Source: Sunxiuqinia sp963678245
GTDB taxonomy: Bacteria > Bacteroidota > Bacteroidia > Bacteroidales > Prolixibacteraceae
Direction: 5' to 3'
NCBI GenBank assembly: GCA_965140765.1
Contig: OZ223309.1
Location: 3,348,001-3,412,000 of the forward strand
Length of the DNA: 64,000 bases
Position numbers and translations under genes: made by a program. The first letter of the stretch is position 1. Every line of letters begins with the position of its first letter. This document shows, piece after piece, positions 1-8,329 of this stretch. The notes beneath the pieces are model-generated. The model made no database searches, was not told the DNA's origin, and was given only the letters and a program-made list of their open reading frames with translations.

Positions 1-1
1 A

Positions 2-1492
2 AATAGCTCGGCCAATTATTTGGCTACCTACGGAACAGAAATCCAAGCGGCTACCACTGCCAGTTTCGATGGAAAAATTACTACAAAAGATACGATTGTA
101 TTTAATATTACCGGCACACTAAGCTTGGATGCACAGTTAACCGGGGTTCACGAACTAATCAAAAAAGGATCCGGAAAGCTTATCTTAAATGAAGACAACA
201 CAAACTTTTCAGGAGATATCCGTGTTGATACCGGAGAGCTTGATGCCGCTGTCGCCAACTCGCTGGGAAAAGGGAAAGTATCGGTTCAAAGTGGTTCAAC
301 ATTAACAATTAGCGATAATACTGCACTCCAGCCAACTTCTAAATTACTGGTAGAAACCGGAGCAACCTTAAACCTGAATACCGAGGTAACTACAAGTGAA
401 TTTTACATTGATGGAGTTATTCAGGAGGTGGGGACCTACACCGCAGTTACTAACCCAGGACTAATAACCGGAACCGGGCAAATAATAATCGGCCGACCTT
501 CTGAATTCACATTCATTGGTGGAGCAAATGGTAACTGGGACAATCCGGCACATTTTGTTCCTGCGCTAATGCCTGAAGCCGGAGAAACGGTGAACGTTTC
601 CATTGAAATGGAAACAACATCTACCGTTTTTGAAGCTGACATCCATTTGATGAGCCCAGGAAATATGCGCTTGCGTGGAGAACATTCCAGCACCGGAACA
701 ATTACGATGGAGGAGGGAACCTACTTTACCTATAGTACCGGAGGAACAGGATTTACGCTGACCGCTCCAATTACACTTGCCGGCGATGTAAAAATGACCA
801 TGGCTAGTGGAAATCCTAGTGGTAGTTCAATGGTTCTTGGAGGTCCAATCACTGGTGAACATACCGTTACAGTAATCAACAACGGAAGAGGAACGGTTAA
901 TTCTGGCACTGTTGTTCTTCAGGGCGACAACAGTGGATTCAGCGGTGTCTGGGATTTGACCTCACCAAGTGAAAAATACCCCGACGACAACAGTTATATT
1001 ACAGCTATTGACGGGCAATCTGCCAATGCATTTGGCCAGGGATTAATCGCTGCAGGACTAAATAATAAAATCATTTTCAGTCATGTTGATGCTGTTGGAG
1101 AAGATATTAACGTGGAATTGACTGGTTCGGCCAGAGTTGTTCTAAATATTGATATGAACGTAACAAGTCTTAAAATCAATGATCAGGATTTCGGACAAGG
1201 AACTTATTCCGCGACTACAAATCCTGAGTATTTTGAAGGAACAGGATCTATTACCGTGAGTTGGCCGGTAGGAACCAACGAAATTCAGCAAACCACCCGG
1301 ATTGAATTACTCAAAAATTCGATTATAATCCATGGGGATAAATCAGAAGTAACAGTCTATTCCGTTTTAGGATCACCTGTTATGAATATCAAAAATAAAA
1401 ATACAATTAGTCTAAACGGTTTGAAAAAAGGCATTTATATTATCCGATATAGTATTGATGGAAACACAGGAACGATGAAACTTTCAAAATAA
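2..1492 (+). CDS. T9SS-exported protein with passenger-type beta repeats (5' end cut by window)
   Basis: The reading frame is open to the first base of the window, so the true start lies upstream; 496 residues are visible. The fragment is rich in Gly, Thr and Ser and contains segments of the autotransporter/PATR beta-strand type (GSGKLILNEDNTNFSGDI, GSTLTISDNTAL), which normally form a right-handed beta-helix. A second, similar block begins near GGANGNWDN at about residue 170. The last 70 residues look like a T9SS type A sorting domain (VTVYSVLGSPVM ... LKKGIYIIRYSI ... MKLSK). It is therefore probably secreted or surface-bound. It lies 13 bases upstream of a pectate lyase gene and probably shares its operon; a role in binding or cutting plant or algal polysaccharide is inferred from that context only. 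No catalytic domain is visible in this part. Confidence 0.75.
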   Translation, partial: NSSANYLATYGTEIQAATTASFDGKITTKDTIVFNITGTLSLDAQLTGVHELIKKGSGKLILNEDNTNFSGDIRVDTGELDAAVANSLGKGKVSVQSGSTLTISDNTALQPTSKLLVETGATLNLNTEVTTSEFYIDGVIQEVGTYTAVTNPGLITGTGQIIIGRPSEFTFIGGANGNWDNPAHFVPALMPEAGETVNVSIEMETTSTVFEADIHLMSPGNMRLRGEHSSTGTITMEEGTYFTYSTGGTGFTLTAPITLAGDVKMTMASGNPSGSSMVLGGPITGEHTVTVINNGRGTVNSGTVVLQGDNSGFSGVWDLTSPSEKYPDDNSYITAIDGQSANAFGQGLIAAGLNNKIIFSHVDAVGEDINVELTGSARVVLNIDMNVTSLKINDQDFGQGTYSATTNPEYFEGTGSITVSWPVGTNEIQQTTRIELLKNSIIIHGDKSEVTVYSVLGSPVMNIKNKNTISLNGLKKGIYIIRYSIDGNTGTMKLSK

Positions 1493-1505
1493 TAAGACAA
1501 GACAA

Positions 1506-3200
1506 ATGAAGAAGATCAAAATATTATTGCCTCTGTTTTTCATATGGATGATAACTTTATACTCATCTGCGCAAGACCCAATACCCGCTTTCCCGGGAGC
1601 GGAAGGACACGGTAAGTATGTAACTGGTGGACGCGGAGGACAAGTCTATTATGTAACCCACCTGAATGATGACAAAACCATGGGGTCACTTCGAAAAGGA
1701 GTTGAAATGTCAGGAGCTCGAATAATCATATTTAAGGTTTCCGGAACCATTCAACTAAAATCGGATTTGAAAATAGAAAATAATAACATCACAATTGCCG
1801 GACAAACTGCTCCGGGAGATGGAATCTGTTTACGCGATTATCCGGTGAAAGTGAATGCCGATAACGTTATTATTCGATTTATGCGCTTTCGGATGGGAGA
1901 TGCTGCCCAGCAAGAAGACGATGCAATAGGTGGCCGCTTCCATAAAAATATCATTATTGACCACTGCTCAATGAGTTGGTCAACCGATGAGTGCGTGTCA
2001 TTCTACCAGAACGAGAACTTTACCCTACAATGGAGTATGATTTCTGAAAGCCTCCGAAATTCAGTTCATGAAAAAGGAAATCATGGCTACGGAGGGATCT
2101 GGGGTGGCAAACATGCTTCTTTCCACCATAATTTATTAGCCAGTCACGATAGTCGTAACCCCAGACTTGGTGAATACAATGGCGACCCCTTTGCATTAAC
2201 TGACAATGTTGATTTACGAAATAATGTCATTTATAACTGGGGAGGTAATAGCTGCTATGGAGGTGAAGCCATGAATGTAAACATTGTTAACTGTTACTAC
2301 AAACCAGGACCTAACACCACAAAGAAGGAGCGTATCGTATCTATCGACTATGAAAAAGAATCGGACAAAGCAACCTATCAAATTTGGGGTAAGTTTTACA
2401 TTAGTGGAAATGTACTAACTGAATCTACTCGAGCAACAAACGATAATTGGACTTATGGCGTATATAACCAGTTTCATGGGTCATATGGAACAGTTTCCGA
2501 GGAAGACAAAACTGGAATGCGTATTGATTCTCCTCATTCAACAGGAGAGGTTACAACCCATACCACTGAAATGGCGTATGAAAAAGTGATGGAATATGTT
2601 GGAGCTTCGTTAGTTCGTGATACTGTTGACAAACGCATCATACACGATGTAAGAACCGGAACTGCAACCTTCATGGATGGCGGTAATGGAAGTACCAATG
2701 GAATTATTGACACACAAACTGCCGTCGGTGGATGGCCGGAATTAAAATCGACAGAAGTACCCGCTGACACAGACGCTGATGGTATGCCCGATGAGTGGGA
2801 AAACTCAAACGGACTAAACAGCAACGATCCGGCCGACGCTCAATTAAAAACTGTTGATGAAACCTATCCAAACCTGGAGGTTTATTTGAATAGTTTGGTG
2901 GCTACAATTATCGAAAACCAGAACGAAGGAGGAATATCAACCGCTTCAATTGAAACCAAGAAAGATAATGACTCTTTAAAAGTTTACTATAATGCAATGA
3001 GTAGCGAATTACATATCGGGCACTCCAACATTATCAAACAAATCAAGATCTATTCTATTACCGGAAAACTGATTACAGGTAGCGACTTCAATCAAAAAGA
3101 AGTTGATTTAGGTCTGACCGGTATTCATAAAGGAATTTATGTAGTTTGCTTATCAGACAACGAAAATAAATTATATACTAAAAAGTTTTTTATACAATGA
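1506..3200 (+). CDS. secreted pectate lyase-like polysaccharide lyase (PL1 type) with T9SS sorting domain
   Basis: A 564-residue protein with a signal peptide (hydrophobic core at residues 7-20, cleavage likely after Ala22). The body is a parallel beta-helix of the pectate lyase superfamily: AFPGAEGHGKYVTGGRGG at the mature N-terminus, ITIAGQTAPGDGI, DHCSMSWSTDE, and SRNPR near residue 217, which matches the catalytic-arginine segment of PL1 lyases. A Ca-binding thrombospondin-3-like linker (DTDADGMPDEWE, about 421-432) precedes a C-terminal T9SS sorting domain (IKIYSITGKLITG ... HKGIYVVCL). The family cleaves polygalacturonate by beta-elimination outside the cell; the substrate here is inferred. 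The stop overlaps the next gene by ATGA, indicating translational coupling with its paralogue. Confidence 0.88.
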   Translation: MKKIKILLPLFFIWMITLYSSAQDPIPAFPGAEGHGKYVTGGRGGQVYYVTHLNDDKTMGSLRKGVEMSGARIIIFKVSGTIQLKSDLKIENNNITIAGQTAPGDGICLRDYPVKVNADNVIIRFMRFRMGDAAQQEDDAIGGRFHKNIIIDHCSMSWSTDECVSFYQNENFTLQWSMISESLRNSVHEKGNHGYGGIWGGKHASFHHNLLASHDSRNPRLGEYNGDPFALTDNVDLRNNVIYNWGGNSCYGGEAMNVNIVNCYYKPGPNTTKKERIVSIDYEKESDKATYQIWGKFYISGNVLTESTRATNDNWTYGVYNQFHGSYGTVSEEDKTGMRIDSPHSTGEVTTHTTEMAYEKVMEYVGASLVRDTVDKRIIHDVRTGTATFMDGGNGSTNGIIDTQTAVGGWPELKSTEVPADTDADGMPDEWENSNGLNSNDPADAQLKTVDETYPNLEVYLNSLVATIIENQNEGGISTASIETKKDNDSLKVYYNAMSSELHIGHSNIIKQIKIYSITGKLITGSDFNQKEVDLGLTGIHKGIYVVCLSDNENKLYTKKFFIQ

Positions 3201-4903
3201 AATTTAAAAATCAAATTCTCAGTATTCTATTTGTCTTTGCCTTTTGTTTAATTTCAGTTGCTCAGACAGAAAACCTGCCTGCATTTCCTAGTGCCGAAGG
3301 TGGCGGGAAATATACAACCGGAGGACGTGGAGGACAAGTTTACTATGTGACAAGTTTGGAAGACAATGGAACAGCAGGAACACTTAGAGTTGGAGTTGAA
3401 AATTTATCAGGACCACGGATTATCATGTTTAAAGTGTCTGGAACGATTAAATTGAAATCGCAACTGAAAATTAGCCGTCCCAATATTACGATTGCCGGTC
3501 AAACGGCTCCTGGCGATGGAATCTGCATACGCGATTATTCTGTGGTTGTTGAAACTGACAATGTAATCATCCGTTATCTACGTTTTAGATTGGGCGACGA
3601 GACCAATCAACAGAATGATGCCATTTGGGGACGCGAAAATAAAAACATCATTCTTGACCACTGCTCCATGAGTTGGAGTACCGATGAATGTGCCTCATTT
3701 TACGACAATGAAAATTTCACCATGCAATGGTGCCTTCTCGCTGAAAGCTTGCGTATATCGGTTCACGACAAAGGGAAACACGGTTATGGTGGAATTTGGG
3801 GAGGAAAAAAAGCATCCTTCCATCATAATTTATTCGCCCATCATGACAGTCGCAATCCACGATTCAATGGTAGTAGGTACTCTAATCAACCGGAATTAGA
3901 AAAAGTGGATTATAGAAATAATGTCATCTACAATTGGGGAGGAAATAGTGCCTATGCCGGCGAAGGCGGTAGCTACAATATTATAAACAACTACTATAAA
4001 GCGGGCCCCGCAACCCCATCATCTAAAGCCGACCGGATCATGCAACCTTATCCGGATAATGGAGGGAACAATCAGCCTGCGGGCGTTTATGGAACCTTTT
4101 ATGTTGATGGGAATTACATTACAGCGAATAGCCAAACAACAAATAACAACTGGCTCGGAATCGATCCTCACTCATCTTTTTCAGACTATGGTGTTAGCAA
4201 AGATGATTTAAAATCGGATACGGCGTACCAAATTGCACCATGTATTACCCAAGACGCCGAAAAAGCCTATGAAAAAGTATTACAGTACGTTGGAGCAAGT
4301 CTTGTAAGAGATACGGTTGACAGCCGGATTGTATATGACGTTGAAACAGGTACTGCAACAGTTATGGATGGAGGAAATGGTAGCTCCAACGGATTAATTG
4401 ACACTCAATCTGCCGTTGGCGGATGGCCTGTTCTAAACTCCACAGAAGCTCCAACAGATACCGATAATGATGGAATGCCTAACACGTGGGAAGACTCGAA
4501 CGGCTTAAATAAAACAGATGCTGGCGACGCAAAGTTAACAACGGTAGATGGCAAATATCCTAATTTGGAAGTTTATCTTAACAGCCTGGTAAGCAATATC
4601 TCCAACGATCAATATGAAGGAGGAGTTTTTTCAAAGCCAACAGCATCAATAGAAATAAACAGGTCAAACAGCAATCTGGAATTACTCTATGATCAATCAA
4701 CAGGAACACTGCAAATTTCACATGAGAATAAGATCACAAAGGTTGAGATTTACTCAATAGCTGGTCAGTTGATTCTATCTTATCAACCTGAGGGAAAAGA
4801 GGTAAACATTCAGCTTCCAACAGTCAGGAATGATATTTATATTACTCGCATACAAGATGAGAAAAAACAGAATTACTCCGCGAAGTTTATTTCCACAAAA
4901 TAA
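3197..4903 (+). CDS. second secreted pectate lyase-like protein (PL1 type) with T9SS sorting domain
   Basis: A 568-residue paralogue of the preceding gene, starting inside its stop codon (ATGA). Long blocks are shared with the neighbour: the GGRGGQVYYVT entry, ITIAGQTAPGDGICIRDY, DHCSMSWSTDEC, HGYGGIWGGK, HHDSRNPRF (catalytic-Arg region near residue 217), VMDGGNGSSNG and the Ca-binding DTDNDGMPNTWED linker. The signal peptide runs to about Ala22 (ISVAQ). A T9SS sorting domain ends the protein (KVEIYSIAGQLILS ... NDIYITRIQD). The stretch between the lyase core and the linker differs most between the two copies, so they may differ in substrate, pH or chain-length preference; that is inference. 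A terminator hairpin follows the stop. Confidence 0.88.
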   Translation: MKFKNQILSILFVFAFCLISVAQTENLPAFPSAEGGGKYTTGGRGGQVYYVTSLEDNGTAGTLRVGVENLSGPRIIMFKVSGTIKLKSQLKISRPNITIAGQTAPGDGICIRDYSVVVETDNVIIRYLRFRLGDETNQQNDAIWGRENKNIILDHCSMSWSTDECASFYDNENFTMQWCLLAESLRISVHDKGKHGYGGIWGGKKASFHHNLFAHHDSRNPRFNGSRYSNQPELEKVDYRNNVIYNWGGNSAYAGEGGSYNIINNYYKAGPATPSSKADRIMQPYPDNGGNNQPAGVYGTFYVDGNYITANSQTTNNNWLGIDPHSSFSDYGVSKDDLKSDTAYQIAPCITQDAEKAYEKVLQYVGASLVRDTVDSRIVYDVETGTATVMDGGNGSSNGLIDTQSAVGGWPVLNSTEAPTDTDNDGMPNTWEDSNGLNKTDAGDAKLTTVDGKYPNLEVYLNSLVSNISNDQYEGGVFSKPTASIEINRSNSNLELLYDQSTGTLQISHENKITKVEIYSIAGQLILSYQPEGKEVNIQLPTVRNDIYITRIQDEKKQNYSAKFISTK

Positions 4904-4934
4904 TTAGTGATCAATTATCTGCTGAACTAAATCA

Positions 4935-4974
4935 GAAAGCCACGAACTTAGTTACGTTCGCGGCCTTCTTTTAA
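4935..4974. terminator. intrinsic terminator between convergent genes
   Basis: An inverted repeat pairs 4935-4947 with 4956-4968 (GAAAGCCACGAAC with GTTCGCGGCCTTC, two mismatches) over an 8-base loop and is followed by TTTT. It closes the lyase operon and may also act on the opposite-strand acyl-CoA synthetase gene. Confidence 0.65.
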
Positions 4975-5061
4975 GTGCCTTTTTTTAGAGTTAGAATCAT
5001 TCCGCTCTCAACTATAATTTTGTTGCGCCCCAAACTTGTGGAGCATTTCTAATATCTAGTC

Positions 5062-6708
5062 CTATCCACGAATTTCGACCCGCCTAATCTTCCCTGAAAT
5101 TGTCTTTGGGAGCTCTTTCACGAAATCTACAATTCGAGGATATTTATACGGAGCAGTGGTATTTTTAACATGATTCTGAATTTCCTTAGCTAACTCCGGA
5201 GTTCCCGGATGATATTCGTCCGCCAATACGATGCTTGCTTTCACCACTTGTCCGCGCACCTCGTCAGGGGCAGCGGTAACTGCACATTCAACAACTGCCG
5301 GATGCTCCATCAAAGCGCTTTCAACCTCAAATGGTCCAATGCGATAACCGGAGCTTTTAATCACATCATCGGTGCGCCCAACGAACCAAAAATAACCATC
5401 CTCATCGCGCGAGGCCAGATCTCCAGTATGGTAAAACCCGTCGTGCCATACAAACTCGGTAAGTTCTTTGTCACGATAGTACTCGCTAAAAAGTCCTACA
5501 GGGATATTCTTATCAGTTCGAATCACAATCTCGCCAATTTCATTCACCTCGCACAGTCGTTTTTCAGCATGAAAAAGTTTAATATCGTAAGTGGGATTCG
5601 GAACTCCCATTGAGCCGGGTTTTGGTTCCATCCAAGGAAATGTAGCAATTGCCAAAACTGTTTCCGTTTGCCCATAACCTTCCATCAGCTTGATGCCGGT
5701 GAGTTTCAGGAACTGGTTATAAACCTCAGCATTCAATGGCTCACCAGCCACTGTGCAATACCGGAGTGATGACAGATCGTATTTAGAAAAATCTTCACGG
5801 ATCATAAATCTATAAACCGTTGGAGGTGCACAAAACGTATTAATTTTATACTCACTAATCACCCTCAGCATATCTGCCGGACTAAACTTTTCGTGGTCGT
5901 AAACGAACACGGCTCCACCTGCCAGCCATTGTCCGTAGAGTTTCCCCCAAACAGCTTTTCCCCATCCGGTATCAGCCACGGTCAGATGCAAATCATTTTC
6001 TTCGATACAGTGCCAATACGATGCGGTAGTGATATGCCCCAAAGGATAGGTAAAATCATGTGCCACCATTTTCGGATTACCGGTTGTTCCCGATGTAAAA
6101 TAGAGCAATGAAATATCCGTATTTTTTGAAGGGCATTCCTCTGGCTGAAATGGTGATGCCTGCTCAATCCCTGTTATGAAGTTCTCCCACCCCTCTCCGA
6201 CTTGAGGGCCAACAGAAATTCGCGTTTCCACCGTTGGAGATTCGCTCATCGCCAGATCAACTTCTTTTATTATACTTTCATCGCCAACAGCCACAATCGC
6301 CTTAATCCCAGCTGAATTATTTCGATAAACAATGTCCTTCTTTTTTAACAAATGAGTAGCTGGGATACAAGTCGCGCCCAGCTTATGCAAAGCAATAATC
6401 GAAAACCAAAACTCAAATCGTCGTTTCAAAATCAGCATCACCTTGTCACCCCGCCCAATACCCTGCGATTGAAAATAAGAAGCTGTCTGGTCGCTATACT
6501 TTTTCAAATCGGCAAAAGTGAAATTTCGGTGTTCGCCTCGATCGTTTGTCCATACCAAAGCTAATTTGTTGGGCTCAATGCGGGCATATTCGTCAACAAC
6601 ATCATATCCAAAGTTAAAATTACCTGGAACTTGAATTTCCAGCTTATTATTAAAGTCAGAGAGCGTGTCGAAGTCTGTCTTTTTTAAAAATTTCTCACTC
6701 AATATCAT
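5062..6708 (-). CDS. medium-chain acyl-CoA synthetase-like AMP-forming ligase
   Basis: A 548-residue member of the ANL (adenylate-forming) superfamily, closest by motif pattern to AcsM/medium-chain acyl-CoA synthetases. Visible motifs are the phosphate-binding loop TSGTTGNPK (about 205-213), GYGQTET (about 343-349), YHTGD (about 424-428), the hinge region GRTDDVIKSSGYRIGPFEVE, and the C-terminal SGKIRR whose lysine (about 539) is the usual acyl-adenylate catalytic residue. Family chemistry is carboxylate plus ATP to acyl-AMP, then acyl-CoA; the exact acid cannot be read from sequence. The protein is complete and full length for the family. It is monocistronic here, with nearly 400 bases of non-coding DNA upstream. 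Confidence 0.85.
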   Translation of the reverse strand: MILSEKFLKKTDFDTLSDFNNKLEIQVPGNFNFGYDVVDEYARIEPNKLALVWTNDRGEHRNFTFADLKKYSDQTASYFQSQGIGRGDKVMLILKRRFEFWFSIIALHKLGATCIPATHLLKKKDIVYRNNSAGIKAIVAVGDESIIKEVDLAMSESPTVETRISVGPQVGEGWENFITGIEQASPFQPEECPSKNTDISLLYFTSGTTGNPKMVAHDFTYPLGHITTASYWHCIEENDLHLTVADTGWGKAVWGKLYGQWLAGGAVFVYDHEKFSPADMLRVISEYKINTFCAPPTVYRFMIREDFSKYDLSSLRYCTVAGEPLNAEVYNQFLKLTGIKLMEGYGQTETVLAIATFPWMEPKPGSMGVPNPTYDIKLFHAEKRLCEVNEIGEIVIRTDKNIPVGLFSEYYRDKELTEFVWHDGFYHTGDLASRDEDGYFWFVGRTDDVIKSSGYRIGPFEVESALMEHPAVVECAVTAAPDEVRGQVVKASIVLADEYHPGTPELAKEIQNHVKNTTAPYKYPRIVDFVKELPKTISGKIRRVEIRG

Positions 6709-7042
6709 ACTAACGTTTTAAAAGGCACTACAATCAATTCCTCTACCCTTCCCTTTAAAAATTTTAAAATATCACACACCGGCGTGCATTCAATTTCAAG
6801 AAAAACAACACATTAAGACACCCGCTAACTGCTCAATAACTGGCAATATCTTGATATCTTCAGTCCTTCAGGTTCTGTTAAAAGGAAAGTCAAGAAATTA
6901 TTTACTTTAAGGTCGCCCAAAATTAACAATTATATCCTGAATTAAACCCCGAAATTATCTGCTGCAAAGAAACCCAATAAGAACAAAAGTGTTAATCATT
7001 TAAATTCAGTTCCTTAAAATAAACAGGATCCTTTTGAGACTA
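6709..7042. other. non-coding gap upstream of the acyl-CoA synthetase
   Basis: There is no supported gene. Position 6918-6925 reads CAAAATTA, a TAATTTTG -7 type box on the minus strand, but no matching -33 box is seen, so any promoter call for the downstream synthetase is weak. A near-palindrome CACACCGGCGTG lies at about 6775-6786. Confidence 0.4.
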
Positions 7043-7086
7043 AAGAGAAGAGGCTGTCCAAAAACAAATGGACAGCCTCTTCTCTT
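7043..7086 (-). terminator. strong intrinsic terminator of the oadGAB operon
   Basis: An 18-base perfect inverted repeat (7043-7060 with 7069-7086, arms ending in GGCTGTCCA) surrounds an 8-base A-rich loop. It begins 16 bases after the oadB stop codon on the minus strand and ends the decarboxylase operon. Confidence 0.8.
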
Positions 7087-7102
7087 AATTCAGTAATTTT
7101 TT

Positions 7103-8314
7103 CTATCCCAAAAACGAGATCAAAACTCCAGCAGCAACGGCCGAACCAATTACTCCTGAAATATTACTGGCCATACAATATTGTAGTACGTGATTCTTTG
7201 AATCGTACTTCAGTGCAATTTCATTGGCCACACGAGATGCCATTGGAACAGCACTTAATCCGGTAGCTCCAATTAGCGGATTAATCTTTTTCTTTGCAAT
7301 CAGGTTATAAACTTTGACAGCAAAAATTCCTCCTGCAATTGAGATTGCAAATGCAATAAAACCACCTACGATAATCATAATCGTCTGCGTATTCAAGAAT
7401 ACCTCAGCCGACATGGTCGCGCCCACAGTAAGCCCAAGGAAGATGGTTGCGGTGTTCATAATCGAACCTGTTGCAGCGTCTGACAAACGAGCAACAGTTA
7501 CACCTACTTCTTTTATCAGGTTACCAAAAAGCAACATGCCCAGTAGTGGTACAGACGATGGCACAAATATGGAGATCACGATTCCCAACACGATAGGAAA
7601 TGCAATTTTCACTGCTTTCAGGTTCTTTATCTTCCGCTTGGCAGGATACAATTTATCCATCTCCTTCATGTTAATTCGCAATTCCTTTTCGGAACACAAA
7701 GTTCGCGTAACCAGAGGAACAATTACAGGCACTAAAGCCATATACGAATACGCAGCAATCGCAATGGGCCCCAATAAGTGAGGCGCAAGCATAATAGTTG
7801 TATAGATTGCCGTCGGCCCATCAGCGCCACCAATAATACCCAACGAAGCTGCCTCAGCAGGAGTAAACCCAATAGCAATGGCGGTAATTAACACCGAAAA
7901 AATTCCTATTTGGGCTGCAGCTCCAAAGAAAGCCAGGCGCAGGTTTCTCAACATCGGTCCAAAGTCAGTTAAAGCACCAACTCCCATAAAAATAATAGGA
8001 GGTAAAAATCCCGTTTTAATTAGCGAATAATATAGGAAATTCATGATTCCGTGATCATGCGCAATCTCAAACAGATTCTTATAATGATGTTCATCAATTT
8101 GGATATTCTCTGCAGAAACGACTCCCATACCTCCTCCAGGAAGGTTTGCTAAAATTAATCCGAATGCTATTGGTATTAACAACAGAGGCTCATACTTTTT
8201 CTTTATACCTAAGTATAAAAGCAAAGCTCCGATTACTAACATCAAAATTGTTCCGGGTCCATTAACAATCTCCTGGATGGCAGTCATTTGATAGAGTTTC
8301 TCTATTATAGACAT
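7103..8314 (-). CDS. oadB: sodium-ion-translocating decarboxylase beta subunit
   Basis: A 403-residue polytopic membrane protein of the OadB/GcdB/MmdB family, which couples decarboxylation of carboxybiotin to Na+ export. The signature GGADGPTAIYT is at about residues 162-172; the aspartate of GGADGPT is a known Na+/proton site in this family. About ten hydrophobic segments are visible, and GSAVAAGV occurs near the C-terminus. It is the last gene of an oadG-oadA-oadB operon, 15 bases after oadA, followed directly by a strong terminator. Whether the complex acts on oxaloacetate, methylmalonyl-CoA or another acid is not decided by this subunit. Confidence 0.92.
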   Translation of the reverse strand: MSIIEKLYQMTAIQEIVNGPGTILMLVIGALLLYLGIKKKYEPLLLIPIAFGLILANLPGGGMGVVSAENIQIDEHHYKNLFEIAHDHGIMNFLYYSLIKTGFLPPIIFMGVGALTDFGPMLRNLRLAFFGAAAQIGIFSVLITAIAIGFTPAEAASLGIIGGADGPTAIYTTIMLAPHLLGPIAIAAYSYMALVPVIVPLVTRTLCSEKELRINMKEMDKLYPAKRKIKNLKAVKIAFPIVLGIVISIFVPSSVPLLGMLLFGNLIKEVGVTVARLSDAATGSIMNTATIFLGLTVGATMSAEVFLNTQTIMIIVGGFIAFAISIAGGIFAVKVYNLIAKKKINPLIGATGLSAVPMASRVANEIALKYDSKNHVLQYCMASNISGVIGSAVAAGVLISFLG

Positions 8315-8329
8315 ATTCAGGATTTTCTG

